From Clostridium sp. CAG:440 (lineage in GTDB: Bacteria; Bacillota; Clostridia; TANB77; CAG-508): 64,000 nucleotides of DNA. Numbering within the stretch: the first letter of the stretch is position 1; every line of letters starts with the position of its first letter. Below, in pieces: positions 8,427 to 18,322 of the stretch. The notes under the pieces were generated by a model. The model saw only the letters and a list, made by a program, of their open reading frames with translations. It did not search any database and had not been told where the DNA came from. The stretch spans positions 10,194 through 74,193 of the forward strand of contig FR898651.1 of assembly GCA_000437215.1 (NCBI GenBank), in the 5' to 3' direction. The position numbers and the translations under genes were made by a program.

Positions 8427-11009
8427 ATGATAAAAAAATTAAAATTAATTATATTAATATTATGTATAAATCTAATGTTATTAACTTTTTCTAGTTATTA
8501 TAATATATCAAATGCAGCAACTTACAATCAGGTAATTCTTGATGCAAATTATACAAATAAAAATGGAATTGAAATTTTTCCAGAAAGTTATCAAACTTTA
8601 TTAAACAAGTTAGTTGATCAAACAGGACATACTAATTGGAAATTTAAGCCATTTTATACAGATATAGACTGGAATGAACTTGTTTCAAACGAAACGAATT
8701 GCTTACATAATACGATATACAAAGATGGTTCATATCCAAATTCTTGGTATCATTCATGCAATAAACAGGGAGATAAAAAATATTATTGTGCTTCAAAAGA
8801 GATTACTTCATATTATATGGATCCAAGAAACTTTTTAACTGAAACAACGATATTTCAATTTTTAGATTTATCTAGCAATACATATGTTTCTGTTTCTGAT
8901 ATTAAAGCATTTGTAAAAGGTACATATTTAGAAGGAAGTGCAAATGGACAATCTTATGCCCAAATGATTTATGATGCATCACAAGCTACTGGAGAAAGTG
9001 CATATAGTATAGTAGTAAAAATATTTCAGGAGTTAGGTAATGGAAAAGATTTACCATATATGATATCTGGCAAAGATAGTACTTATCCTAATGTTTATAA
9101 TTTCTTTAATTATGGAGCAACAGATGGAGAGGGAAATTTGGCAAGAGGATTGGAATTTGCCAAAAATCAAGGATGGACAACTCCTCAAAAGGCATTGATA
9201 GAAGGCGCAAAATTAATTTCTGGTTCATATACAAAACAAGGACAAGTTAATAAATATTTATATAAATTTGATGTAGTAGGAAAAGAAAAATCAGAACTGT
9301 ATAACCATCAGTATATGACAAATGTTCAAGATCCAAATTCACAAGCATCTAATTTATACAAAGCATATGATAAAAATGACTTATTAGACAAAAGTTTAAC
9401 ATTTGTAATACCTATTTATAAAAATATGCCTGTATATTCAAAATTACCAGGAAATGCATCTGGAAATATTTATTATGTAAGTTCAAATTATGATTCTGTA
9501 TTTTATAGAGATCAAAATAAAAATATTATTGGTTCATTAAGAAAAGATACTTTGGTTTCTTTAATACAATCAAATGCTATAACAATTAATGGATTGCAAT
9601 ATGGTAAAATTTCTTATAATGGAAATATAGTATATATGGCAATGAGTTATTTATCACCAGTTAATACAAAAAAAGATGTGTATTATGTTCCAAGCAGCGG
9701 AAAAGATTATACCGGATCTAACAAAGATTCAAATGCTATGGTTTCTTATAAAGCACAACTTCAAAATATAGGTTGGACCAATTATGGAAAAGACGCACAA
9801 ACAATAGGAAATATTGGGGGAAATAGAAGACTTGAAACAATAAATATTACTGTAAAAGAGTCATTGGTAAATGAAAATTTACAATATAGAACACATGTAC
9901 AAGATTATGGATGGATGAGCTGGAAAAAAGAAGGACAAAATTCTGGAACAATAGGAGAATCAAAAAGAATAGAAGCTATACAAATTAAATTTAGAAGTTC
10001 TAGTGAATATAATATATTATACAGAGTATATGTCTTAGGAAATGGATGGACTGGATGGAGTAAAAATGGTGAAACAGCAGGAACCACAGGACAAGGTAAA
10101 ATGATTACTGCAATTGAAATAAAGGTTGAAGAGGCTAAATCGTTAACAAACAAAGGTGTTCAATATACAGGAAATGCTGAAATTGATACTAAAGCTAAAA
10201 TAAATTATAATACTTATTTAAAAGATGCTGGATGGAAAGGCTGGGTAAGTGATGGTAAAGAAGCAGGTTCTTCTGAACAAAATAGAAAAATAGAATCATT
10301 AAAAATTAAATTAGGAAGTTCTATTTCAAATAATAGTATTCAATATAGAGCTCATATTCAAGATATTGGTTGGACTAACTGGAGACAAGATGGTAATAAT
10401 TTAGGAACTGAAAAAAGTAATAAAAGAATGGAATCAATTCAAATTAAATTGAAAGATAGTTCAAAATATAATGTAATGTATAGAGTTCATGTACAAGATA
10501 TAGGATGGATGAATTGGGTTAAAAATGGTGAAACAGCAGGAACTGTTGGCCAAGCAAAAAGAATAGAAGCAATTCAAATTAAGCTAGAACCAGTAACAAA
10601 TAATATAAGTGTATCATATAAAGTACATGTACAAGATGTAGGATGGCAAAATTGGTTAAATGGTGGAAAAACAGCAGGAACTACAGGAAAATCTAAAAGG
10701 CTTGAAGCAATTCAAATTAAATTAAATGGAGTAGACTCTTCAATAAAAGATGCAATTCAGTACAAAGTACATGTACAAGATATAGGATGGATGAATTGGG
10801 TTAAAAATGGAGAAATAGCAGGAACTACAGGAAAATCTAAAAGAATAGAAGCAATTCAAATTAAGCTAAATAGTAGTTTAGGAAAGAATGTTAAATATAG
10901 AGTACATGTACAAGATATAGGATGGACAAATTGGGTTAAAAATGGAGAAATAGCAGGAACTGTTGGAAAATCAAAGAGAATAGAGGCAATTGAAATAAAA
11001 ATAGAATAA
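8427..11009 (+). CDS. Secreted glucosaminidase-like cell wall hydrolase with SH3-like domain and nine ChW repeats
   Basis: 860 aa. An N-terminal signal peptide (hydrophobic residues about 6-25, ending ISNAA) leads into a region (about 30-310) resembling bacterial N-acetylglucosaminidases of the LytB/GH73 type, with VYNFFNYGATDGEGNLARGL and a WTTPQKALIEGA segment. Residues about 340-415 look like a bacterial SH3 domain. The rest (about 438-860) is nine ChW repeats, each with the core HVQDIGW..W and a KRIEAIQIKL end. ChW repeats are clostridial surface modules, probably binding wall or partner proteins. It should cut or remodel peptidoglycan outside the cell. The repeats are closely related to those of the amidase at 15185. 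Confidence 0.85.
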   Translation: MIKKLKLIILILCINLMLLTFSSYYNISNAATYNQVILDANYTNKNGIEIFPESYQTLLNKLVDQTGHTNWKFKPFYTDIDWNELVSNETNCLHNTIYKDGSYPNSWYHSCNKQGDKKYYCASKEITSYYMDPRNFLTETTIFQFLDLSSNTYVSVSDIKAFVKGTYLEGSANGQSYAQMIYDASQATGESAYSIVVKIFQELGNGKDLPYMISGKDSTYPNVYNFFNYGATDGEGNLARGLEFAKNQGWTTPQKALIEGAKLISGSYTKQGQVNKYLYKFDVVGKEKSELYNHQYMTNVQDPNSQASNLYKAYDKNDLLDKSLTFVIPIYKNMPVYSKLPGNASGNIYYVSSNYDSVFYRDQNKNIIGSLRKDTLVSLIQSNAITINGLQYGKISYNGNIVYMAMSYLSPVNTKKDVYYVPSSGKDYTGSNKDSNAMVSYKAQLQNIGWTNYGKDAQTIGNIGGNRRLETINITVKESLVNENLQYRTHVQDYGWMSWKKEGQNSGTIGESKRIEAIQIKFRSSSEYNILYRVYVLGNGWTGWSKNGETAGTTGQGKMITAIEIKVEEAKSLTNKGVQYTGNAEIDTKAKINYNTYLKDAGWKGWVSDGKEAGSSEQNRKIESLKIKLGSSISNNSIQYRAHIQDIGWTNWRQDGNNLGTEKSNKRMESIQIKLKDSSKYNVMYRVHVQDIGWMNWVKNGETAGTVGQAKRIEAIQIKLEPVTNNISVSYKVHVQDVGWQNWLNGGKTAGTTGKSKRLEAIQIKLNGVDSSIKDAIQYKVHVQDIGWMNWVKNGEIAGTTGKSKRIEAIQIKLNSSLGKNVKYRVHVQDIGWTNWVKNGEIAGTVGKSKRIEAIEIKIE
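9738..11006 (+). repeat. Nine ChW (clostridial hydrophobic W) repeats
   Basis: Tandem protein repeats of about 38-45 residues with the pattern YRVHVQDIGW-x2-W-x2-GE-AGTTG-x-KRIEAIQIKL. The first four are diverged; the last four are nearly identical to each other and to repeats at 15944-16795, which suggests recent expansion or gene conversion. Confidence 0.9.
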
Positions 11010-11028
11010 AAAAGGAGAAATTAACTAT

Positions 11029-11709
11029 ATGAAAAGAATTACTAATATTTTGGTTGTTAATTTAATAATAATATTTGCAATAGGCATAATAAGTAGTTTT
11101 ACTTATTATGCTATTGCTGTTTCAAATGATACTGGGGTAAAAAGTTTGACTGTAACACCTATAATAGGTGAATTAAAGCAAGATGAGGAAAATAATAAGA
11201 TATATAGAACAAAGGTTGAAAATAATATTACAGAGGTTAATGTAAATGTAGTTCCAAATAACAACAATGCAAAAGTAGAAATATTAGGAAACACATATTT
11301 ACAAATAGGCACAAATAAGGTAACAGTAAAAGTTACTGCTGAAAATGGAGATAATGACACATATATTATTTATGTTAGAAGATCAGATACTCCAATTGCC
11401 GAAGAAGAAATAATATCAAATGTTCAAGAAGAAAAAGAAGAAGAAAAAAAAGAGGAAAATACTACTCAAACAAATCAAACTAATCAAGAAGAAAATAATA
11501 CCAAAACAGAAATAGTAGAAGATAAGAGTGAAGAAAATGTTATTAGTCAACCAGAAAATGAAATGAATGAAACAAATGAAATAGATGAATCAGAAAAGCA
11601 AACTAAAAAACCAAATACAAACATATTGCCATATGTTTTAGTTACATTACTAATAATTGTAATATTAACAGTTATAGTATTATATAAGAAAAAAATAAGG
11701 AGGAAATAA
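11029..11709 (+). CDS. Membrane-anchored surface protein with a cadherin-like beta-sandwich domain
   Basis: 226 aa. There is an N-terminal signal-anchor (about 5-28). A domain of about 90 residues resembles PF12733: VKSLTVTPIIGEL, then a conserved GTNKVTVKVTAENG and TYIIYVRR. A long Glu/Asn/Thr-rich linker (about 125-195) follows, then a C-terminal transmembrane helix and a KKKIRRK basic tail. The domain should lie outside the cell, tethered through a disordered linker. It sits between the ChW hydrolase and the rhamnose genes. A related protein with two such domains is encoded at 45038. Function unknown. Confidence 0.75.
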   Translation: MKRITNILVVNLIIIFAIGIISSFTYYAIAVSNDTGVKSLTVTPIIGELKQDEENNKIYRTKVENNITEVNVNVVPNNNNAKVEILGNTYLQIGTNKVTVKVTAENGDNDTYIIYVRRSDTPIAEEEIISNVQEEKEEEKKEENTTQTNQTNQEENNTKTEIVEDKSEENVISQPENEMNETNEIDESEKQTKKPNTNILPYVLVTLLIIVILTVIVLYKKKIRRK

Positions 11710-11711
11710 AA

Positions 11712-12584
11712 TTGAAAATTTTAATTACAGGTGCAAATGGAATGCTTGCAAAAGAAGTAAAAGAAAAATTTGCAAAAGGCAATGAATTAATTTTAACAGA
11801 TGTTGCAGAATTAGACATAACAAATGAGGAGGCAGTTAGAAAATTTATAACAGATACCAAACCTGATTATATAATAAATTGTGCAGCATTTACTGCAGTT
11901 GATAAAGCAGAAGAGTGCTATGAGTTAGCAAATAAAATTAATGCAGATGGACCAACAAATCTTGCAAAAGCTGCAAAGGAGGTAAAAGCAAAGTTAGTTC
12001 ATATTTCAACAGACTATGTATTTGGCGGAGATTTAGATGTATCAAAAGATTATAAAGAAGATGACCCTAAAAATCCAGTAACAGTGTATGGAAAAACCAA
12101 GCTACATGGAGAAGAAGGAATCGAAAACAATTTGGATGAATATTATATTTTTAGAACTGCATGGCTATATGGAATTGGTGGAAATAACTTTGTTAAAACA
12201 ATGACAAAATTAGGTTTAACAAAAGATGAACTAAATGTAGTGGCAGATCAACATGGAAGTCCAACATATGCAAAAGATTTAGCACAAATAATATACCAAG
12301 CAATAGATAAAAAAATTCCTTATGGAGTTTATAATGCAACAAATAATGGCTATACAACATGGTATGATTTTACAAAAGAAATTTTAAAAGAGCAAGAAAT
12401 AAATTGTAAAGTAAATCCAGTAACTACTGATGAATATATAAAAATGATGAATGTTGTTCAAGCAAAAAGACCATTTAATTCACAAATGTCAAAAGCAAAA
12501 CTTGAGTCATATGGAATTAAAGTGCCAGAATGGAAAGATGGTTTAAAAAGATATTTAGAAGAGGAAAAAAAGATAGAAGAGTAG
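11712..12584 (+). CDS. rfbD: dTDP-4-dehydrorhamnose reductase
   Basis: 290 aa, usual length. TTG start with an AGGAGG site just upstream. The N-terminal Rossmann motif ILITGANGMLAKEV is followed by STDYVFGG and YGKTKLHGE, which holds the YxxxK catalytic pair, then FRTAWLYG and SPTYAKDLA. It reduces dTDP-4-keto-L-rhamnose to dTDP-L-rhamnose using NAD(P)H. First of four dTDP-rhamnose genes here in the order D-A-C-B, supplying rhamnose for the wall or surface glycan. Confidence 0.93.
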   Translation: MKILITGANGMLAKEVKEKFAKGNELILTDVAELDITNEEAVRKFITDTKPDYIINCAAFTAVDKAEECYELANKINADGPTNLAKAAKEVKAKLVHISTDYVFGGDLDVSKDYKEDDPKNPVTVYGKTKLHGEEGIENNLDEYYIFRTAWLYGIGGNNFVKTMTKLGLTKDELNVVADQHGSPTYAKDLAQIIYQAIDKKIPYGVYNATNNGYTTWYDFTKEILKEQEINCKVNPVTTDEYIKMMNVVQAKRPFNSQMSKAKLESYGIKVPEWKDGLKRYLEEEKKIEE

Positions 12585-12634
12585 ATGAAGATAAAATTTA
12601 TTTATACAGATTTTAATGAAAGGAATGAATAAAA

Positions 12635-13519
12635 ATGAATAATAGAAAAGGAATTATTTTAGCAGGAGGAAGTGGAACCAGACTATATCCATTAACACTT
12701 TCTATTTCAAAACAACTTATGCCAGTATATGACAAGCCAATGATATATTATCCATTATCAATGTTAATGTTATCAAATATTAGAGATGTATTAATTATAT
12801 CTACACCAAGAGATGTAAATGCTTTTAAAGAATTATTAGGAGATGGTTCAAAATGGGGAATGAAATTTACATATGCCATACAAGAAAAACCAAGAGGGCT
12901 AGCAGATGCATTTATAATAGGAGAAGAATTTATAGGTGATAGTGATGTTGCTATGGTCCTAGGAGATAATATATTTTATGGACAAGGTTTAACTGGAAAA
13001 TTAGAAGAGGTATCTAATAATCATGAATATGCAACAATATTTGGTTATCCAGTAAAAGATCCAAGAGCATATGGGGTTGTAGAGGTGGACGAAAATAGTA
13101 ATGCGGTATCAATAGAAGAAAAACCTGAAAAACCAAAATCTAACTTATGTGTACCTGGGTTATATTTTTATCCAAATGATGTTGTAAAAATTGCAAAAAA
13201 AATTAAGCCATCAGAAAGAGGAGAACTAGAAATAACATCAATTAATGATGAATATTTAAGACAAAAAAGACTAAAGGTTGAAAAATTAGGAAGAGGTCTT
13301 GCATGGCTTGATACTGGAACACATGCAGATTTAATAGAGGCTGCAAACTTTATTAGAACAATAGAAAACAGACAAGGGATGCAAGTATCTTGCCCTGAAG
13401 AAATTGCTTTTAGAAAAAATTGGATAAATAAAGAAAAATTATTAGAAATTATAAAACCATTTTTAAAAACAAATTATGGAAAATACTTAAAGAGTTTAGC
13501 TGAAGAAGAAATCTTTTAA
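12635..13519 (+). CDS. rfbA: Glucose-1-phosphate thymidylyltransferase
   Basis: 294 aa. The nucleotidyltransferase signature GIILAGGSGTRLYPLT is at the N-terminus, followed by KQLMPVYDKPMIYYPLS, VLGDNIFYG and EEKPEKPKS. It makes dTDP-glucose from glucose-1-phosphate and dTTP, the first step of the dTDP-rhamnose pathway. It lies 50 bases after rfbD and 67 bases before rfbC. Confidence 0.95.
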   Translation: MNNRKGIILAGGSGTRLYPLTLSISKQLMPVYDKPMIYYPLSMLMLSNIRDVLIISTPRDVNAFKELLGDGSKWGMKFTYAIQEKPRGLADAFIIGEEFIGDSDVAMVLGDNIFYGQGLTGKLEEVSNNHEYATIFGYPVKDPRAYGVVEVDENSNAVSIEEKPEKPKSNLCVPGLYFYPNDVVKIAKKIKPSERGELEITSINDEYLRQKRLKVEKLGRGLAWLDTGTHADLIEAANFIRTIENRQGMQVSCPEEIAFRKNWINKEKLLEIIKPFLKTNYGKYLKSLAEEEIF

Positions 13520-13586
13520 AAGTAAAAAAGCATTTATAAATTAATATAAAATGTTAATAACCAATATTTAGGAAGGAAGAAGCAAT

Positions 13587-14165
13587 ATGGGAAAATTTAA
13601 AAAAAATAGTACATCTATAGAAGGTGTATATGTTATAGAACCTACTGTATTTGGAGATAGTAGAGGATACTTTATGGAGACATATAGTAAAATAGATTTT
13701 GATGAATTAGGATTAAATTATGATTTTGTACAAGACAATCAATCAAAATCAAAAAAGGGAGTGTTAAGGGGGTTACACTTCCAAAAAGAAAATACACAAG
13801 CAAAATTAGTTAGATGTATAAAAGGAGAAGTATTTGATGTAGCTGTTGACTTAAGACCAGGAAGTAAAACATATGGAAAATGGGAAGGAATTGTATTAAC
13901 AGAGGAAAATAAAAAAATGTTTATGATTCCAAAAGGTTTTGCACATGGATTTTTAGTATTATCAGATGAAGCGGAATTCGCTTATAAATGTGATGATATT
14001 TATAATCATGAAGCAGAAGGCGGATTAAAATTTGATGATCCAGATATAGGAATAAAATGGCCTATGGGAGATTTGAAACCAGAAGATTTATTAACATCTG
14101 AAAAAGATGCAAAATGGCCATCATTAAAAGAATTGAAACAAACAGATCTATTTAAAAATTTATAA
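13587..14165 (+). CDS. rfbC: dTDP-4-dehydrorhamnose 3,5-epimerase
   Basis: 192 aa, usual length. It has GVYVIEPTVFGDSRGYFMET, then QDNQSKSKKGVLRGLHFQ with the catalytic-region His, and PKGFAHGFLVLSD, all hallmarks of RmlC. It epimerises the 4-keto-6-deoxy sugar at C3 and C5. The reading frame is intact, a GGAAGG ribosome site precedes the ATG, and the next gene starts 15 bases later. Confidence 0.95.
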   Translation: MGKFKKNSTSIEGVYVIEPTVFGDSRGYFMETYSKIDFDELGLNYDFVQDNQSKSKKGVLRGLHFQKENTQAKLVRCIKGEVFDVAVDLRPGSKTYGKWEGIVLTEENKKMFMIPKGFAHGFLVLSDEAEFAYKCDDIYNHEAEGGLKFDDPDIGIKWPMGDLKPEDLLTSEKDAKWPSLKELKQTDLFKNL

Positions 14166-14180
14166 TAAGGGAGAAAAAAA

Positions 14181-15149
14181 ATGAATAATAATATTTTAGT
14201 TACAGGAGCAGCTGGTTTTATAGGAGCAAATTTTGTAGAATATTTTGTAAATAAACATCCTGACTATAACATAATAGTAGTGGATAAATTAACATATGCG
14301 GGAAATATGGCAAATTTAGATAAAGTAAAAGATAAAATAACATTTGTAAAAGCAGATATATGTGATTTTGAAAAAATGAAGGAAATATTTGAAAAATATA
14401 ACATAAATGGAGTTATACATTTTGCAGCAGAATCACATGTTGATAACAGTATAAAAAATCCATTTATATTTACACAGACAAATGTAATAGGAACACATAC
14501 ATTATTAGAAACTGCAAAACAAGTATGGGGAGAAGGGAGCACAAATAAATTTGTTCACATATCAACAGATGAAGTATATGGTTCATTAGGAGAAGAAGGA
14601 TATTTTACAGAAAAATCACCAATTAAACCAAGTAGTCCATATTCTTCATCAAAAGCAAGTTCAGATTTAATTGCATTTGCTTATAAACAGACTTATAATA
14701 TGAATATAAATGTGACTAATTGTTCAAACAATTATGGACCATATCAACATAACGAAAAATTAATACCTCATATGATAAAACTTGCAATAAATAATGAAAA
14801 GTTACCTGTTTATGGAACTGGAAAAAATATTAGAGATTGGTTATATGTTGAAGATCATTGTAAAGCAATAGATTTAGTATTTCATAAAGGAATTTCAGGC
14901 GAAAGATATAATATAGGAGGACATAATGAAAAAAGAAATATTGATATTGTTAAATTAATATTAAAGCATTTAAATAAACCTGAAGATTTAATAGAATACG
15001 TAGAAGATAGAAAAGGACATGATTATCGTTATGCTATAGATCCAAGTAAAATAAATGAACAATTAGGATGGAAGCCAGAAACAAAATTTGAAGATGGAAT
15101 TATAAAAACAATAGACTGGTATCTAAAAAATCCAGAATGGTTAAAATAA
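14181..15149 (+). CDS. rfbB: dTDP-glucose 4,6-dehydratase
   Basis: 322 aa. Rossmann motif VTGAAGFIGANFVEYF, HFAAESHVDNS, HISTDEVYG and PYSSSKASSDL with the YxxxK pair. TNCSNNYGPYQ and RDWLYVEDHC are also typical of RmlB. It converts dTDP-glucose to dTDP-4-keto-6-deoxyglucose with NAD. Last of the four rhamnose genes; the amidase follows directly. Confidence 0.95.
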   Translation: MNNNILVTGAAGFIGANFVEYFVNKHPDYNIIVVDKLTYAGNMANLDKVKDKITFVKADICDFEKMKEIFEKYNINGVIHFAAESHVDNSIKNPFIFTQTNVIGTHTLLETAKQVWGEGSTNKFVHISTDEVYGSLGEEGYFTEKSPIKPSSPYSSSKASSDLIAFAYKQTYNMNINVTNCSNNYGPYQHNEKLIPHMIKLAINNEKLPVYGTGKNIRDWLYVEDHCKAIDLVFHKGISGERYNIGGHNEKRNIDIVKLILKHLNKPEDLIEYVEDRKGHDYRYAIDPSKINEQLGWKPETKFEDGIIKTIDWYLKNPEWLK

Positions 15150-15184
15150 GTTATAATTTAGTCATTAAAAGAAAGAGGAAAAAA

Positions 15185-16798
15185 ATGAAACTAAAAAAAG
15201 TATTGATTTTTATAGTATTAATAATAGTAAATTTTGTGATATTTATGCCAAAACAGGTAAGTGCTAACAGTGATATAATAGTTGCTTTAGATCCTGGACA
15301 TGGAGGTAATGATCCAGGAGCTGAAGCTGGTGGAATAAAAGAAAAAGATGTAAATTGGAAAATTGCTAATAAAGTAAAAGAGATACTAGATAAGACACCA
15401 GGAATAAGAGGTGTTATAATAAGAAGTAATGATGAAAATCCATCATTAGCAGATAGAGCTACAAGAGCAAAGAATAATAATGCCAATTTATATGTAAGTT
15501 TTCACATCAATTCTAATAATACTAATATTGTAAGAGGTTCAGAAGTATATGTTACAGCATATAAAGGAGAAGATAGATATAATAAATATTGTACTAATCT
15601 TGCATATAGTGTATTAGCTAATTTAAGGAATGTAGGAGTTCCATCACGACTATCTACACCTATAATTAAATACAGTGAAGAAAGTAGTAGAATATATTCA
15701 GATGGATCAAGAGCTGACTGGATGGGAATGATTCGTAATCCTGTTTATAATGGGATTCCAGCAATATTAATAGAACATTGTTATATAAATAATATATTAG
15801 ATAGACAGAATTTTTTGACTAGTGATTCTAAAATTAATAAAATGGCTGAGGCAGATGCAAAGTCCATTATTGAAAATAAAGAACTATTTAGAACAATTGA
15901 TTATACAAAAAAGTTTTTAGGTGGAACTAAAGATTCTAAAGCAATGATATCTTATTTAGCTCAGTTACAAAATATTGGATGGACTGGTTGGGGAGAAGAT
16001 GGAGAAACAATAGGAACAACAGGCGGTAATTTAAGACTAGAAACAGTAAAAATTTCTCTTGCAGATGAATTGAAGTCTGAAAAACTACAATATAGAGTAC
16101 ATGTGCAAGATATAGGCTGGATGGATTGGGTACAAGATGGACAACTTGCAGGAACAGTTGGAAAATCTAAAAGAGTTGAAGCAATACAAATAAAGTTAAA
16201 AGATTCAGAAAAGTATAATGTACAATATAGAGTACATGTACAAGATATAGGGTGGACGAATTGGACGCAAAATGGACAAATTGCAGGAACTACAGGAAAA
16301 TCAAAAAGAATAGAAGCAATTCAAATTAAATTAGAAAGTAAAACTTCTACTGGTTCTGAAGAAAAACCAAATAATAAACAAGAACAACAAGGTATAAATA
16401 TATCATACAAAACTCATATTCAAGATAAAGGATGGGAAAATTGGGTATCAAATGGAAAAACAGCAGGAACCACAGGAAAAGCTAAAAGGCTTGAAGCAAT
16501 TCAAATTAAATTAGATGGAGTGGATTCTTCAATAAAAGATGCAATTCAGTATAAAGTACATGTGCAAGATATAGGGTGGATGAATTGGATATCAGATGGA
16601 AAAACAGCAGGAACTACAGGAAAATCAAAAAGAATCGAGGCAATTCAAATAAAATTAAATAGCAGTTTGAAAAAAAATATAAAATATAGAGTACATGTAC
16701 AAGATATAGGATGGACAAATTGGAAGAAAAATGGAGAGATAGCAGGAACTACAGGAAAATCTAAAAGAATTGAGGCAATAGAAATAAAAATAGAATAA
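15185..16798 (+). CDS. N-acetylmuramoyl-L-alanine amidase (Amidase_3) with six ChW repeats
   Basis: 537 aa from the ATG at 15185, which has a ribosome site (AAAGAGG) and yields a proper signal peptide (hydrophobic core about 5-22, ending QVSAN). An ATG 48 bases earlier is in frame but would add a charged stretch before the signal. Residues about 29-230 are an Amidase_3 domain: IVALDPGHGGNDPGA with the zinc-binding His, later SFHINSN and a Glu in ILIEHCYINN. Residues about 253-537 are six ChW repeats. It should cleave the peptide from the glycan strand of peptidoglycan outside the cell. Confidence 0.88.
   Translation: MKLKKVLIFIVLIIVNFVIFMPKQVSANSDIIVALDPGHGGNDPGAEAGGIKEKDVNWKIANKVKEILDKTPGIRGVIIRSNDENPSLADRATRAKNNNANLYVSFHINSNNTNIVRGSEVYVTAYKGEDRYNKYCTNLAYSVLANLRNVGVPSRLSTPIIKYSEESSRIYSDGSRADWMGMIRNPVYNGIPAILIEHCYINNILDRQNFLTSDSKINKMAEADAKSIIENKELFRTIDYTKKFLGGTKDSKAMISYLAQLQNIGWTGWGEDGETIGTTGGNLRLETVKISLADELKSEKLQYRVHVQDIGWMDWVQDGQLAGTVGKSKRVEAIQIKLKDSEKYNVQYRVHVQDIGWTNWTQNGQIAGTTGKSKRIEAIQIKLESKTSTGSEEKPNNKQEQQGINISYKTHIQDKGWENWVSNGKTAGTTGKAKRLEAIQIKLDGVDSSIKDAIQYKVHVQDIGWMNWISDGKTAGTTGKSKRIEAIQIKLNSSLKKNIKYRVHVQDIGWTNWKKNGEIAGTTGKSKRIEAIEIKIE
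15944..16795 (+). repeat. Six ChW repeats
   Basis: Six repeats with the same HVQDIGW core as those at 9738-11006. The spacer GVDSSIKDAIQYKVHVQDIG occurs in both proteins, and the DNA around it is nearly the same, so these arrays share a recent origin. Confidence 0.9.
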
Positions 16799-16807
16799 TT
16801 TATAGAA

Positions 16808-17305
16808 ATGAGGTTAATATTGGGAAAAAATAATTCTAAGAAGATTAAGTTAAATGAATTAGATATAAAACACTTAAATATTAATACGATAAAAGGATTA
16901 TATTTGGAATATAAAGAAATTATAAATTATTTGATTTTTGGTGTCTTATCAACAGTTGTAAATTTTGCTTCATATTTTATATTTGCAAAATTATTTCATA
17001 TAGATGAGGTTGTAAGTAGTGGACTTTCGTGGTTTTGTGCAGTTTTATTTGCATATATAACAAACAAAATATTTGTATTTGAAAGTAAAACAAAAACAGT
17101 AAAAGAATTTATAAAAGAAATGATGTCATTTTTTGCGTGTAGAGTACTATCAGGAATTCTATGTGATGTTGGAACATTTGCCTTAATGGTAAAAGTTCTT
17201 AATATAAATGACATAATTGCCAAAATTGTTACACAGATAATGGTAGTTATATTAAATTATGTACTTAGTAAATTAGTAATCTTTAAGAAAAAAAGTGAAA
17301 AATAG
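16808..17305 (+). CDS. GtrA family membrane protein
   Basis: 165 aa with four hydrophobic segments. EIINYLIFGVLSTVVNFASY, then SWFCAVLFAYITNKIFVFES match the GtrA family. The basic C-terminus ends KKKSEK. GtrA proteins work with GtrB-type polyprenyl-phosphate glycosyltransferases in surface glycosylation and are thought to help move the lipid-linked sugar. The next gene is such a GtrB-like protein, 19 bases downstream, so the pair forms a unit. Confidence 0.88.
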   Translation: MRLILGKNNSKKIKLNELDIKHLNINTIKGLYLEYKEIINYLIFGVLSTVVNFASYFIFAKLFHIDEVVSSGLSWFCAVLFAYITNKIFVFESKTKTVKEFIKEMMSFFACRVLSGILCDVGTFALMVKVLNINDIIAKIVTQIMVVILNYVLSKLVIFKKKSEK

Positions 17306-17324
17306 AAAGCTTTTAGGAGGTACA

Positions 17325-18258
17325 ATGAAAAAGATATCTATAGTAATACCAATGTATAATGAACATGAAATAGCTAATATGTGTTATAAAAGAATAAATG
17401 AGGTAATAAAACAGTTAAATAATTATGAATATGAAATAATATTTATAAATGACGGAAGTAAAGATAACACACAATTAATATTAGAAGAAATTGCAAAAGA
17501 AGATAAAAATGTAAAAATACTATCTTTTTCTAGAAACTTTGGTCATCAAGCAGCAGTAACAGCTGGAATAAAATATGTAACAGGAGATGCAATTGTCATA
17601 ATGGATGCAGATTTGCAAGATCCGCCGGAATTAATACCAGATATGTTAAAATTGTGGGAAGATGGAAATGAAGTAATATATGGAAAAAGAAAGACAAGAA
17701 AAGGAGAGTCATTATTTAAGTTAATGACAGCAAAAATGTTTTACAATACACTAAATGCATTGTCAGATGTAGATATTCCAAAAGATACAGGAGACTTTAG
17801 GCTTGTAGATAGAAAAGTAGTAGATACAATAAATAATTTGCCAGAACATAATAAATTTTTAAGAGGTTTATTTAGTTGGGTAGGCTATAAGCAATATGCA
17901 TATGAATATGAAAGACAAGAAAGAAAAGCTGGAAAAACAAAATATCCATTAAAAAAGATGTTAAAATTAGCATCAGATGGTATTGTAAGTTTTTCAACGA
18001 AGCCATTAAAAATAGTGGGGGGATTAGGAATTATAACAATTATAATATCTATTATAATATTAATATATTCATTAATATCATATGCGTGTAACTTAAATCA
18101 GTTAACTCCACGGGTGGACTTCAATAATGGTTGCAATAACACTATTTAGTGGAGTACAATTATTGTCAATATGGATAATTTCAGAATATATAGCAAGAAT
18201 ATATGATGAAACCAAAAGAAGACCAGAATATATAATAGATAAAAAAATAAATTTTTAA
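17325..18258 (+). CDS. GtrB-like polyprenyl-phosphate glycosyltransferase, read through a +1 frameshift at CGG
   Basis: Joined product about 310 aa, normal for GtrB/DPM1-like enzymes with two C-terminal membrane helices. The start at 17325 has AGGAGG at 17315-17320. The first frame gives the GT2 domain (ISIVIPMYNEHE, INDGSKDN, SFSRNFGHQAAVTAG, MDADLQDPPE) and the first membrane helix, then meets CGG at codon 263 and would end at 18149. Skipping one C gives PGWTSIMVAITLF and the family-typical C-terminus GVQLLSIWIISEYIARIYDE, ending at 18258. The PGWTS Gly is conserved in the family. It should transfer a hexose to undecaprenyl phosphate for the GtrA partner. Confidence 0.88.
18111..18113 (+). 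other. +1 recoding site, CGG (cca CGG G)
   Basis: In-frame CGG at codon 263 of the GtrB-like gene. Reading resumes at GGG (18112-18114, Gly) in the +1 frame. The preceding codon is CCA (Pro). Confidence 0.85.
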
Positions 18259-18322
18259 AATAGTGAATATAATGTAAAGAACATATAATTTATATGTTCT
18301 TTTTTATGTAAGGAGGAAAATA

